From the NCBI RefSeq assembly GCF_900112005.1, contig NZ_FOKK01000005.1, positions 163,183-227,182 of the forward strand: a stretch of DNA of 64,000 bases, given 5' to 3'. Below are positions 32,796-42,229 of the stretch, piece by piece. Each line of letters opens with the position of its first letter. Position 1 is the first letter of the stretch. The stretch comes from Algoriphagus aquimarinus (GTDB lineage: Bacteria > Bacteroidota > Bacteroidia > Cytophagales > Cyclobacteriaceae). The notes below the pieces were generated by a model. It saw only the letters and a list, made by a program, of their open reading frames with translations, was not told the DNA's origin and did no database searches. The translations under genes and the position numbers were made by a program.

Positions 32796-35306
32796 GTTTT
32801 CATCTGTAGAATTCTCCTCTGATCCAGAATCTAACATTTTCGGACTAATGTCTTCACCCGGTTTAGAAACTTTTTCTTGCCAGTTTGACGGAACAGATTT
32901 CAAGTATAGATCCCTTTTTGGGAATGGGATTTCTATGTTGTTTTCTGCAAATTTTTCAAAAATAGCAGACATCACTTCAGCACGTACTTCTATCCATATA
33001 TCCATACTTTCTACCCAGAATAGCACACGAAAATCAACGGAGCTGTCGTTGAATGTCTGCATATAGACATGCGGATTTGGGGTTTTTAAGATTCTTTCAT
33101 TAGTCAGAACTTCTTCCAGGACAGATTTCACAAGGGTCATGTCCGAACCATATCCAACTCCAATAATTAATTCTATTCTACGCTTCTTGTCAGAAAGCGT
33201 CCAGTTGATCAGGCTTTGAGATAGTAAGTCTCCATTTGGCATGACGATCTCCGAACCATCATATCCTTGTATTTTACTAGCTCGAATGCCGACCTCTTTA
33301 ACGGTGCCACTGGTAGTTCCTACCTGTATCTCGTCTCCGATTTGTATAGGTCGCTCAAAGGCCAGAATAATCCCTGAGACTAGGTTATTGATGATGGTTT
33401 GTAAACCAAAACCTATACCTACAGACAATGCTCCTAATACAATCGCGATTTTGTCAAAAGGAATTTTGGAAGCAGTCATACCAAGCAGAAAACCCACAAA
33501 TAATACGGCAAGACGAATTAAGAGAACTGAGCTTCCAAGTCGCTGCTTTCTGGAAGAAGCATTTTTCTGGTCTTTTACAGACGCGAAATAAGCAATATTG
33601 TTGGCCAAGAAAGTGGATACGTAGAGGATGGTAACGAAGAGAAGTATGCTTCCAAATTGGAACACAGTTTCTCCCAGTGTACGGTCTTGAAGAAGGAATT
33701 CTGAAATCCACTTATAGAAGTCGTCAAAATACCCAAGATGCCAAATAACCCCATATGCCCAAGTTGTACTAGCGAATACGTACAATAGGCCTTTCATACG
33801 CTTCTGCAAGTCCTGAAAATCAAAATAGGAAGTAAACCCGTCGCTTTCCTTTTTACTATTTTCAATGAATAAATAAATAGCCTCAAGGAATACATTGACA
33901 AATAGATATAATCCTATACCACGATAGAACAAGATCGCTCCAGTGACGGAGTAGGTTTTGGAGAGATTGAATCTGCCCGTGAAGTTTGCGAAAAAAGCAA
34001 AGCCTTCTATAGCAATCATGAATATGGCTAGGTATTTCAAAAAAGAATCGTGCTTACTTTTTTGTGTAATAGCATACTTCAAAACGAGTATTCCCATCCC
34101 TATGAAGATTAAAGTGGATAGGAGTATATACCATCTTTCCTGATAGACGACTTTCCAGTTAAGGCTACTGAGTGCCAGTAGGAAATAGGGGATAATGAAG
34201 ATGAACCAGATTTTATTGAAGTATTCCCCAAACTGTTCTTTGACCAGAAAGCATGACGCGATCACCATGGTAAAAGACAGGATTGAAATAAACACTAAGG
34301 GAGGCTTAGTGAAAATGATCAAAAAGATGGGAAGCAAAATAAGTACACTGGAAGAGAAAGTATGTCTTTTGAAATATTTGACTCGGTCAAGGATAAGAGA
34401 TGCAAAATCTTTTTGATTGCCAATCTCTTCGATGGTTGATCGGATTTTCAGATATACTAGAATCAGGATACTGCTACAGATTAAGAAAATGTACCAAACC
34501 CGGTCTACATAAGCTGACATCAACTGAGTATTGAATTCCATTGACTCGGTGATGACGGTCGGTAGATTAGTTACTTTTGTGTAATTGGCTGGTTCCCAGA
34601 GATAATTGATTTCTTTGGTCCAATATTGCCTGTCAAGTCTCTTTTTATTTTGATTTAGGTATTGTTTCAATGACAGGAAAACTACTGCGTTTTCAGAAAC
34701 TCTTGCTTGAAATCTCGCTGCGAGAATCTCTTGAGCTAGGTATATGCTATCCACAGATTTAAGAGATGCTTTTAGCATTCTAAGTTCACTATTGATAGCA
34801 GGAATCAAAGTGGTATCACGCAGAGTCATGGCAAATAGTGAGTCAGACTTAATGGTATTCAGCTTGCTGCCTACTTGTGATAGCTTATCTACCCGCTCTT
34901 GAATATTCTTTTGGTATGATCTATTTAAGTCTTCTGCGGTCGAAACCAAATTCTCCATTCCCACGATGTATCGATGGCTCAGGTACTCTGAATCCGCTTC
35001 AGTTCTATTTTTAATCCTCTTTGCTAAAAGATTGATTTGTGGCAACATATCAGACATGTCTACCGTGTCCAAGGACTCAGAGAGCTCAAGGTTTAATTCA
35101 CTTAGATCGAAAGCATAATGCTGGGCTTTGTTAATGACTTGAGCCAGTACGGAGCCTGCTGATTTCGTGTTCTTAGCGGGTAGGTCAGTTGTATCGGCAA
35201 AATTAAAAAGTGTGTCTATCGCTTTAATGGGGGTTTCTTTCTCTTGGGCTTCCGAGAATAAGGAGAGGGGGAGAATAAATACCAGTGTTAAAAAAAAGTG
35301 CTTCAT
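32775..35306 (-). CDS. Large MscS-family mechanosensitive channel
   Basis: 843 residues. Signal peptide (1-20), a periplasmic mostly helical region with coiled-coil content (about 30-235), then about ten membrane segments (about 270-600) and the MscS core: pore-lining helix region GALSVGIGFGLQTIINNLVSG near 635-655 and the beta domain with FERPIQIGDEIQVG and GIRASKIQGYDGSEIVMPN. Architecture is like MscK/YbdG-type large channels that open on hypo-osmotic shock at the inner membrane. The acidic C-terminal tail (about 815-843) is low complexity. A small ORF overlaps its start by 4 bases. Confidence 0.93.
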   Translation of the reverse strand: MKHFFLTLVFILPLSLFSEAQEKETPIKAIDTLFNFADTTDLPAKNTKSAGSVLAQVINKAQHYAFDLSELNLELSESLDTVDMSDMLPQINLLAKRIKNRTEADSEYLSHRYIVGMENLVSTAEDLNRSYQKNIQERVDKLSQVGSKLNTIKSDSLFAMTLRDTTLIPAINSELRMLKASLKSVDSIYLAQEILAARFQARVSENAVVFLSLKQYLNQNKKRLDRQYWTKEINYLWEPANYTKVTNLPTVITESMEFNTQLMSAYVDRVWYIFLICSSILILVYLKIRSTIEEIGNQKDFASLILDRVKYFKRHTFSSSVLILLPIFLIIFTKPPLVFISILSFTMVIASCFLVKEQFGEYFNKIWFIFIIPYFLLALSSLNWKVVYQERWYILLSTLIFIGMGILVLKYAITQKSKHDSFLKYLAIFMIAIEGFAFFANFTGRFNLSKTYSVTGAILFYRGIGLYLFVNVFLEAIYLFIENSKKESDGFTSYFDFQDLQKRMKGLLYVFASTTWAYGVIWHLGYFDDFYKWISEFLLQDRTLGETVFQFGSILLFVTILYVSTFLANNIAYFASVKDQKNASSRKQRLGSSVLLIRLAVLFVGFLLGMTASKIPFDKIAIVLGALSVGIGFGLQTIINNLVSGIILAFERPIQIGDEIQVGTTSGTVKEVGIRASKIQGYDGSEIVMPNGDLLSQSLINWTLSDKKRRIELIIGVGYGSDMTLVKSVLEEVLTNERILKTPNPHVYMQTFNDSSVDFRVLFWVESMDIWIEVRAEVMSAIFEKFAENNIEIPFPKRDLYLKSVPSNWQEKVSKPGEDISPKMLDSGSEENSTDENKKSSED

Positions 35307-35488
35307 AAAAACATAGTTGTGTTGACTATAGAGACTATAGAGAAAATCATTCCAAGTGCGTATTTCAGATTTACCAAAGCTAGACTGATTATAGTGATTA
35401 AAAAATTGAAGAACGATCCGCTGTTCTTAGGTATGCGTTCTATATAAACTGCTGATTTTTGGTCCATGAAAAACATCCGATCCTCCAT
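35303..35488 (-). CDS. Possible small membrane protein upstream of the MscS gene
   Basis: 61 codons ending in a TGA that overlaps the MscS ATG (ATGA). After a charged N-terminus the chain holds about 30 hydrophobic residues (FFNFLITIISLALVNLKYAL and onward), enough for one or two membrane helices. The overlap suggests translational coupling, but no homologue comes to mind and the frame could be chance. Confidence 0.35.
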   Translation of the reverse strand: MEDRMFFMDQKSAVYIERIPKNSGSFFNFLITIISLALVNLKYALGMIFSIVSIVNTTMFL

Positions 35489-35566
35489 TTTGTTAAAGAA
35501 GTGAGGAATTGGAAAATGGGGTAATCCTTAGATTTATTATTTTAAAGCTCCCAAAAGCGGTTAATT

Positions 35567-35584
35567 CATGTTAATTTGAACATG
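35567..35584. promoter_or_regulatory. Palindrome upstream of the htrA-like gene
   Basis: CATGTT-AATTTG-AACATG, perfect 6-bp arms, 82 bases before the ATG at 35667. A degenerate -7 box AATATTTG lies at 35604-35611. Possible operator; no regulator identified. Confidence 0.3.
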
Positions 35585-35666
35585 TAGATGCTTTTTCGGG
35601 TGTAATATTTGGATCTATTTACTCGTGATTCTGTTTAATTACTACTGAAAAATAAAACTTAAAAAT

Positions 35667-37163
35667 ATGAGCAAAAGACAATTCTTTCTGGGAATCCTTC
35701 TTGCCTCTTTAATCGGAGGCATCGTCGCCTTAGCAGGGCTTAGCTTTCTCGTACAACCACAAAATGCTACCAGCTTTGATGAAAAGCAGCAAGCCAGTTT
35801 CGTAAACTTACTTTCTGGTGAAGATTTCACCGTTCCTGATGGGATCAACTTTGTGGCTTCTGCGGAGGCTGTAGTGCCCGCCGTAGTCCATGTGAAAAGC
35901 CAGGTTTCGTATACCAGCAGAGGTAGAAGCCAGCGAGATCCAATTCAAGAGTATTTTGGGATACCTCCAAGAGATAATCAAGGAGGTGGAAGCCAACAAG
36001 GCCCAACGACTATGAGCTCGGGTTCTGGAGTTATCATTTCTCCTGATGGCTATATAGTGACAAACAATCATGTAGTAGAAAATGCTACTAGATTGGAGAT
36101 TTCATTAGATAACAATAAGCGTTACACTGCCAAAGTTATTGGAACAGACCCTACGACTGATTTGGCATTGTTGAAGATCGATGCAGAGGGATTGCCATTT
36201 GTGAGATTTGGTGATTCTGATAAAACTAAAATAGGGGAATGGGTTCTTGCAGTAGGTAATCCATTTGATTTGAACTCTACAGTTACAGCTGGGATTATTT
36301 CTGCCAAAGCAAGAAATATAAGAATCTTAGATAATAACCTTGCAATTGAAGCCTTTTTGCAAACTGACGCAGTGGTCAATCCAGGTAATTCAGGTGGAGC
36401 ACTAGTAAATCTTGCCGGCGAATTGATTGGAATCAACACGGCAATTGCGAGTAGTACGGGTACTTTCAGCGGATATTCATTTGCTGTCCCAAGTACGCTA
36501 GTGAAGAAAGTAATGGATGACCTTATGCAGTATGGTACTGCGCAGAGAGCATTGTTAGGTGTAAGTATTTTAAATGTTAGTCCTGAGCTTTCTGATCAGT
36601 TAGGCTATGAATTGCCAGTTGAGCAAGGAGTGTATATCGGAAGTGTAAATGAAAAAAGTGGAGGTGAAGAGGCAGGACTGAAGCAAGGTGATATCATCAT
36701 AAGTTTGGATGGTAAAGTGACCAATAGTGTCGCTACTCTTCAAGAAATGGTGGCAAGGAAACGCCCAGGTGATAAAGTTGAAGTTGAGTATCTCCGTGAT
36801 GGTAAAGCCAATAAAACCAAAGTGACACTTAAGAATTTCTCTGGTACCACAGATATTGTTAAAAAAGTAATTCCTAAAACCTATGCATTTCAAGGTGTGA
36901 ATTTTGAAGAGGTGCCCGATACGGTAAAAGAGCAACTTAAGCTAAGTGGTGGAGCTTTGATCGCCTCTGTTTCTGGAGAAAAATGGAGAAGGTCTGGAGC
37001 GCGCCCCGGATTTATTATTACCTCTATCATGACAGAAAGTGGTAGAAAGAAAATATCAGATGTCGAAAATCTCCTCGAAGTGCTGGAGGATACCGAAGGG
37101 GAAGATATCGTCGTTCTTGGCATGTTCCAAGATGGGACGGAATATTACTTTGAGATAGACTAA
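35667..37163 (+). CDS. Do/HtrA family serine protease
   Basis: 498 residues. N-terminal hydrophobic signal/anchor (about 6-30). Intact triad: His135 in TNNHV, Asp165 in TTDLALL, Ser242 in GNSGGAL. PDZ1 follows (about 295-385, with SGGEEAGLKQGDIIISLDG) and a second PDZ-like region (about 400-498, RSGARPGFIITSIM). Periplasmic protein quality control by family. Paralogue of 17819-19267; here the segment between His and the signal is longer and Gln/Gly-rich (about 100-120), as in DegP-type loops. Strong terminator follows. Confidence 0.95.
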   Translation: MSKRQFFLGILLASLIGGIVALAGLSFLVQPQNATSFDEKQQASFVNLLSGEDFTVPDGINFVASAEAVVPAVVHVKSQVSYTSRGRSQRDPIQEYFGIPPRDNQGGGSQQGPTTMSSGSGVIISPDGYIVTNNHVVENATRLEISLDNNKRYTAKVIGTDPTTDLALLKIDAEGLPFVRFGDSDKTKIGEWVLAVGNPFDLNSTVTAGIISAKARNIRILDNNLAIEAFLQTDAVVNPGNSGGALVNLAGELIGINTAIASSTGTFSGYSFAVPSTLVKKVMDDLMQYGTAQRALLGVSILNVSPELSDQLGYELPVEQGVYIGSVNEKSGGEEAGLKQGDIIISLDGKVTNSVATLQEMVARKRPGDKVEVEYLRDGKANKTKVTLKNFSGTTDIVKKVIPKTYAFQGVNFEEVPDTVKEQLKLSGGALIASVSGEKWRRSGARPGFIITSIMTESGRKKISDVENLLEVLEDTEGEDIVVLGMFQDGTEYYFEID

Positions 37164-37188
37164 TAGCATTCATTAATAAAAGTATATG

Positions 37189-37222
37189 CAGGCTGGTGAA
37201 TTTTCATCAGCCTGTTTTTTTT
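37189..37222 (+). terminator. Terminator of the htrA-like gene
   Basis: CAGGCTG-G-TGAA (37189-37200) pairs with TTCA-T-CAGCCTG (37203-37214), then a T-tract. Confidence 0.92.
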
Positions 37223-37293
37223 GTCATTATGTGTAGCCGGATAGATTTTTGGGGCAGATTTACTACTTTACTTTTCAATCAAACCCACGACCT

Positions 37294-38586
37294 ATGAAAA
37301 AGTATTTTTCAATTTACAGTTATACTCTAGTACTGCTGCTTTTTACCAGTAACCTATTTGCCCAGACTCCCTCAACCAGTCTTGAGCTACAAGGAAAGCA
37401 GACTTTAAAAGGAATCTCATCTGAACGATTAGAAAGAATTGATCAAATGCTAGATCAGACATTGAGTGCCAATCAAGTTCCGGGATTAGTAGCTCTAATT
37501 GTAAAAGATGGGAAGATAGTCTACCATGAAGCCAAAGGACTTGCAGACGTGCCTTCAGGTACTAAAATGGCAAAAGATCAGATTTTTAGAATTGCATCCC
37601 AGTCCAAAGCAATAACTTCTACTGCCGTGATGATGCTTTGGGAAGAAGGGAAGTTTAAGCTAGACGATCCGATTTCTAAATACATTCCTGAGTTTGCCAA
37701 TCCACAGATCTTGACAGGATTCCGCTACGGAGATTCTTCCTATTCCACTAAGCCTTCACCGCGTGAGATTACGATAAGACATCTACTGACGCACACTTCT
37801 GGACTTGGCTATGGAATGATCGATGGTAATGAGCAGATGAAAATGATTTATCAAAAAGCAGGGATTGTGGATCTGTTCACAACTGAGCCAGTTAAAATTG
37901 CTGATAACATTAAAAAACTCGCAAAGCTTCCGCTTCATCACGAACCAGGCTCGAAATATACTTACAGCCTAGGACTTGATGTAATGGGGTATTTTGTGGA
38001 AATCATCTCAGGAATGCCTTTTGACGAGTTTTTGCAAACGCGGATTTTTGATCCAATTGGGATGAAAAATACTGGCTTCTACTTGAATGAAGCTCAAGGG
38101 AAGAAGTTGGTGACAATTCACCGAAAGATAGATAATCAATGGGAATCATTCCCTGTGACTTTCTATAATCCGGATTACCCTAAAACTGGAGCAAAGACCT
38201 TCTTCTCTGGAGGAGCTGGACTTTCTTCGACAGCAGAGGATTATGCGAAATTCCTTCAGATGTATCTGAACGGAGGAGTTTACAATGGCACTAGATTATT
38301 GAGCCCAACTACTATCAAAGCCATTATGTCCAATCAAGTGGGTGATTTGTTAGGTAATGGAGGAAAGGACTATGGACTTGCCTTTGGACTAGTAGACGAA
38401 AATGGAGTCGCTCAGGGAGGAATCGGAAGCCTCGGTACGTTTGACTGGGGGGGGTATTTTAATACACAGTATTTCGCAGATCCAGTGACTAATACCATCG
38501 GGATATTGATGAAACAGACCCAAGGAGGAACGGGCGATGAGTCGGCTTGGAAGTTCCGGCAGATGGTATTTTCTGCTATTGAATAA
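37294..38586 (+). CDS. Serine hydrolase, beta-lactamase class C/esterase family
   Basis: 430 residues from ATG 37294; the frame extends to a TTG at 37249 but MKKYFSIYSY begins the signal peptide, which ends near NLFAQ. The nucleophile motif S-x-x-K is ASQSKA, followed by the class C-like YTYSLGLDVMGY region in place of Y-x-N and a HTSGLGYG block. The family includes esterases, D-aminopeptidases and penicillin-binding-like proteins; true beta-lactamase activity is not implied. Possible promoter boxes TTTG 37248-37251 and TACTTTTC 37269-37276 (17-base spacing). Convergent with the next gene through a two-way terminator. Confidence 0.9.
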   Translation: MKKYFSIYSYTLVLLLFTSNLFAQTPSTSLELQGKQTLKGISSERLERIDQMLDQTLSANQVPGLVALIVKDGKIVYHEAKGLADVPSGTKMAKDQIFRIASQSKAITSTAVMMLWEEGKFKLDDPISKYIPEFANPQILTGFRYGDSSYSTKPSPREITIRHLLTHTSGLGYGMIDGNEQMKMIYQKAGIVDLFTTEPVKIADNIKKLAKLPLHHEPGSKYTYSLGLDVMGYFVEIISGMPFDEFLQTRIFDPIGMKNTGFYLNEAQGKKLVTIHRKIDNQWESFPVTFYNPDYPKTGAKTFFSGGAGLSSTAEDYAKFLQMYLNGGVYNGTRLLSPTTIKAIMSNQVGDLLGNGGKDYGLAFGLVDENGVAQGGIGSLGTFDWGGYFNTQYFADPVTNTIGILMKQTQGGTGDESAWKFRQMVFSAIE

Positions 38587-38591
38587 AAAGA

Positions 38592-38628
38592 AGGCTGTCT
38601 CAAATTTTTTGGGACAGCCTCTTTTCTT
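38592..38628. terminator. Bidirectional terminator between convergent genes
   Basis: AGGCTGTC (38592-38599) pairs with GACAGCCT (38613-38620), extended inside by CAA/TTG. T-rich on the plus side (CTTTTCTTT) and, read on the minus strand, CTTCTTTTT. Confidence 0.88.
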
Positions 38629-39005
38629 TAATCGTTTGGATACGGTAAGTAAACGAAACTCGTAAACGCACCGTCCATCACAAATAGACAGCAAAACTCA
38701 TCTGGGTCTTTATACGCTTTTTGGAAATCTTCCAATGATTCTTCCGCGATCAGTTTGCGCTGTACAAACTCATCTAAGTAAGTCATGAAGTAATTCCAGT
38801 CTAGATCTTTTTCGTCTTTCCCTACAAAGATTTTGCCTATAGGTTGCATGTCTTTGGAGATAGGGAAAATCGGATAATCAGAGAATTTCCGAGTTCTGAT
38901 TTGATAAGAAGCCTCCTTGAGCGTGTCTGATATTTTTATAAAATCACTAGTGATTGTGCCCAGATATTTTCCGCTTAATTCTGGATCGTTGAAATCTGAT
39001 ATCAT
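38628..39005 (-). CDS. Conserved hypothetical protein coupled to rlmD
   Basis: 125 residues, soluble, no signal or motif recognised. It begins MISDFNDPELSGKYLG and contains an acidic middle with CCLFVMDGAFTSF near the end. Its ATG overlaps the rlmD stop by 4 bases, so translation is coupled. Such a short partner after rlmD is seen in related genomes as far as I recall, but no function is known. Confidence 0.75.
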   Translation of the reverse strand: MISDFNDPELSGKYLGTITSDFIKISDTLKEASYQIRTRKFSDYPIFPISKDMQPIGKIFVGKDEKDLDWNYFMTYLDEFVQRKLIAEESLEDFQKAYKDPDEFCCLFVMDGAFTSFVYLPYPND

Positions 39006-40408
39006 GATTTGAGCGTTAAGAGTACGACATTTTCTACGTGATACGTTTGTGGGAACATGTCCACTGGCTGTATCTTTTCCACTTTATATTTTTCACTCAA
39101 AAGAGCTACATCTCTAGCCTGTGTGGCTGGGTTGCAGGATACGTATACGATCTTCGGAGCGTTCAATCTCAAGAGCATCTGCACTACTTTTTCATCCATT
39201 CCCGCACGCGGAGGATCGGTGATGATCAAGTCTGGCGCTGCATGATTTGCGATGAATTCATCGTTCAACATATCTTTCATATCGCCCGCATAGAAGAGTG
39301 TATTGTCGATCCCGTTGATCTGGGAATTGATTTTCGCATCTTCGATCGCAGCCGGCACATACTCGATACCGATTACCTGTTTGGCTTTTTTGGCTACGAA
39401 ATTAGCAATGGTGCCAGTTCCGGTGTAGAGATCATAGACTACCTCATCACCCTGTAAATCCGCGAAATCACGGGCAACTTTATATAGTTCATATGCTTGT
39501 TCTGAATTGGTTTGGTAGAAGGATTTTGGCCCGATACGGAATCTCAAACCTTCCATTTCTTCCTCGATGAAGTCATTTCCTGAGAAAGTAACTAAGTCTA
39601 GATCATGGAAAGTCTCATTTCCTTTGGTGTTAATCACATACAGCAAAGAGGTGATTTGAGGGAATTTCTCATTTAAGAATTCCATGACTTTCTGAATTCC
39701 TTCTGGATCATCTTCTCCGAATTGCACGATCACCATAGATTGCTCAGTGCTGGTGGTTCGGATGATGAGGTTGCGAAGTAGTCCAACTTGTCCTCTAATA
39801 TCATAGAAGGTAAGTCCATTCGCTAGCGCAAAAGTTCTCAATTCATTTCTGACATCATTCGAGATATTTCCCTGTAGGTAACAGTGATCCACATCGACGA
39901 TTTTATCAAACATCTTTGGGATATGAAATCCCAGAGCACTTCTGTCAAAATCTTCCCCTGATTGGATCTGCTCCACCGTCAACCACTTTTTGTTAGAAAA
40001 AGTGAAATCAAGCTTATTTCTATAGTAGCGGGTTTTTTCAGAACCTAAAGTGGGCATCACCTCTGGTATTTCTACTTTAGCGATTCGCTGAAACTGATCC
40101 AAAACCTGCTGCCGCTTGTAAGTTTTCTGCAGATCATAATTGATGTGTTGCCATTTACAACCACCACAAGTGCCAAAGTGAGAGCAAAAAGGATCAATTC
40201 TTTCTTTGGAATACTCGTGGAAATTTACTGGTTCTCCTTCCATAAAAGAGCTTTTTCCCTTGGTGATTCTTACATCTACCACATCTCCAGGCGCAACGCC
40301 CGTTACAAAAACCACTTTCTCCTCGTGATGTCCCAAACATTTTCCCTCCGAAGCTATCCGCTCGATGAGTAGGTTGGTAATCACTTTGTTTTTCATTTTT
40401 CGCGACAT
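39002..40408 (-). CDS. rlmD: 23S rRNA (uracil-5-)-methyltransferase RlmD
   Basis: 468 residues from 40408; an internal ATG four codons later is an alternative. N-terminal TRAM domain (about 8-65), iron-sulfur cluster cysteines in CSHFGTCGGCKWQH with the fourth Cys in DVDHCYLQG, then a Rossmann methyltransferase domain with YDLYTGTGTIANF near 320 and the catalytic Cys in YVSCNPATQARD near 428. Uses SAM to make m5U in 23S rRNA (U1939 in E. coli). Group members RlmCD/TrmA are alternatives. Confidence 0.93.
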   Translation of the reverse strand: MSRKMKNKVITNLLIERIASEGKCLGHHEEKVVFVTGVAPGDVVDVRITKGKSSFMEGEPVNFHEYSKERIDPFCSHFGTCGGCKWQHINYDLQKTYKRQQVLDQFQRIAKVEIPEVMPTLGSEKTRYYRNKLDFTFSNKKWLTVEQIQSGEDFDRSALGFHIPKMFDKIVDVDHCYLQGNISNDVRNELRTFALANGLTFYDIRGQVGLLRNLIIRTTSTEQSMVIVQFGEDDPEGIQKVMEFLNEKFPQITSLLYVINTKGNETFHDLDLVTFSGNDFIEEEMEGLRFRIGPKSFYQTNSEQAYELYKVARDFADLQGDEVVYDLYTGTGTIANFVAKKAKQVIGIEYVPAAIEDAKINSQINGIDNTLFYAGDMKDMLNDEFIANHAAPDLIITDPPRAGMDEKVVQMLLRLNAPKIVYVSCNPATQARDVALLSEKYKVEKIQPVDMFPQTYHVENVVLLTLKS

Positions 40409-40509
40409 GGGCGCAAAATTAAGTAAAAAAAATGAGGAGGATCAAGGGAATGAGAATTAGAATAAAAATGTATATTTAGGTATTCTACGAATAGTTAGAT
40501 GATATATTA

Positions 40510-41685
40510 ATGTTTAGTAAAATGAGAATTGTTTTAATACTGCTTGGACTTGCTCTTTGTTCTTGCAGCAGAAATGTTGAAAAAAACACATCCGCTAAAT
40601 CAATGACGTTTGAAACGGAAGGATCACGAGTTATTCCAATAAATGATAAATCATCCAATTTCTCCCTTTTGTCCCAAGTCCTTTTTAAGGAGAATGCAGA
40701 CCCTCTATATATTCATCTCAATTATTTCCGTTCTAATCCTAACTATCTATTTATTAATTCCTTCGCAGATCCCGCTCTAGATTTGGTTTTGGAATTTGAG
40801 AATGAAGGGCCAAATGGAGTGGGTAGCGTAACTGAGTTTTATTTTCATTCCTACGATTCAATTTTTTTGATAGATAGATACCGTTATATGGTTTCGCTAG
40901 CAGATTCCTCCGGAAAGGTTAAGCAATCGTATAGGCTTAAAGAAAACGAAAGCAATAGGCCAGATGAGGATTCAGTTTTGCCTATGAGTACTTCCCAATC
41001 ACGGATGTTTCTCATGGGTAAATTTCTATATATTCCTTGCGTCCCAGATACAGATCCATTCAAAAGTCAATACAAGAGGAAGAACTTATTAATTAAATTG
41101 AATTTGGAAACGGGAGATTATACCACACTTTTAGGCTATCCTGAATGGTATCAAGATGGGAATTTCTGGGGTGGACCAGATCACATGCTACCTAGTATTT
41201 CACCTTCAGAAGATCAGACTCAGGTTTTGGTTAGCTTTCCCTTGGTAGATTCAGTTTATATGCTTGACTTGAAGACTGAAAGAATGACGCCGTATTTTTG
41301 GATGGGAAGTTCAACTATAGAAAGTCCTATTCCTATAGATTTTGCAGATCGCCAATTAGAAATAGGAAAACGGTTTCAACTAGCAACTGATTATTATTTC
41401 TCCTTGAATTACGATCCTCATAGAAAAGAATATTGGAGGGTGTTTCATAAGAAATATGATGAGGAATCCATAGAAAAAATACTGAAAAGGGAAAGCGGAA
41501 CGCCGAATCGGAATTCTGTGATCGTATATGATGAGAAACTGGAGAGAATCGGTGAGTTTGACCTCGATGTGAAATGGAGAGCTAATGCCTATGATTTGTT
41601 CTTTTTGAACGATGGCGTCTATATGTCTGCAACTTCAGATTCTATTGAAGATCAGTTGATTTTTCGTCAATTATCTATCCAGTGA
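40510..41685 (+). CDS. DUF4221-type lipoprotein
   Basis: 391 residues. Lipobox LALCSC gives a lipidated Cys near 18-20. The rest resembles DUF4221 proteins of Cyclobacteriaceae: a beta-rich, probably propeller-like domain with YRYMVSLADSSGKVKQSY and FWGGPDHMLPSISP. No function known. Single gene; a 544-base gap follows. Confidence 0.75.
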   Translation: MFSKMRIVLILLGLALCSCSRNVEKNTSAKSMTFETEGSRVIPINDKSSNFSLLSQVLFKENADPLYIHLNYFRSNPNYLFINSFADPALDLVLEFENEGPNGVGSVTEFYFHSYDSIFLIDRYRYMVSLADSSGKVKQSYRLKENESNRPDEDSVLPMSTSQSRMFLMGKFLYIPCVPDTDPFKSQYKRKNLLIKLNLETGDYTTLLGYPEWYQDGNFWGGPDHMLPSISPSEDQTQVLVSFPLVDSVYMLDLKTERMTPYFWMGSSTIESPIPIDFADRQLEIGKRFQLATDYYFSLNYDPHRKEYWRVFHKKYDEESIEKILKRESGTPNRNSVIVYDEKLERIGEFDLDVKWRANAYDLFFLNDGVYMSATSDSIEDQLIFRQLSIQ

Positions 41686-42229
41686 TTAGGGGTGTAATTC
41701 TTCAATAAACAATCTTTATTTTTTTATTCGTACAATTTAAATCAACAACGGTCGATTCAAAAAATCCCATTTTTGTATATCCGCTTTTATACCAGTAAGG
41801 CAATGAAAGCAACATAATATAAGCTAAACTCTAGATTTTAGACCTCTTCGGTCACCCGACTTCGGTCTTCTGTCCAGTTAAGCAAAGAAATCATGGGTAC
41901 TGGCATCATTGCGGATAATCATAATCCCTTTTTTTCACATAATTCAATAGATATTTTTTCCTTAAGCTATAGAATAGTAAGTCACCAATTGCTTGGTGCG
42001 AAAGAGTTCTGTTAATAAAAACCGACCAATCTAACGCTTGATTTATATCGTTTGTATTATTGCCTCTCATTTAAAATCTTTTCATTCCAAAACTTTAAAA
42101 TTGATTTTTTGGTTAAAAAAAGGTTGGATAGAAAATTTGCATTTTGGCTGAGAAATTGAAGTAAATCGCTTTTGTTGCTTTCTCGCATGCAAAATTTAAA
42201 AATCACAATTCAGTATCTTTGTACGATCA
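41686..42229 (+). other. 544-base intergenic region; promoter box at its end
   Basis: No gene seen on either strand. Features: a direct repeat CTTCGGTC (41846-41853 and 41860-41867); a hairpin CACCAA/TTGGTG (41983-41998, loop TTGC); and TATCTTTG at 42214-42221, an exact TAnnTTTG box only 8 bases before the SDR ATG at 42230. That spacing implies a leaderless or nearly leaderless SDR mRNA. No good upstream TTTG box at the expected distance. Confidence 0.5.
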
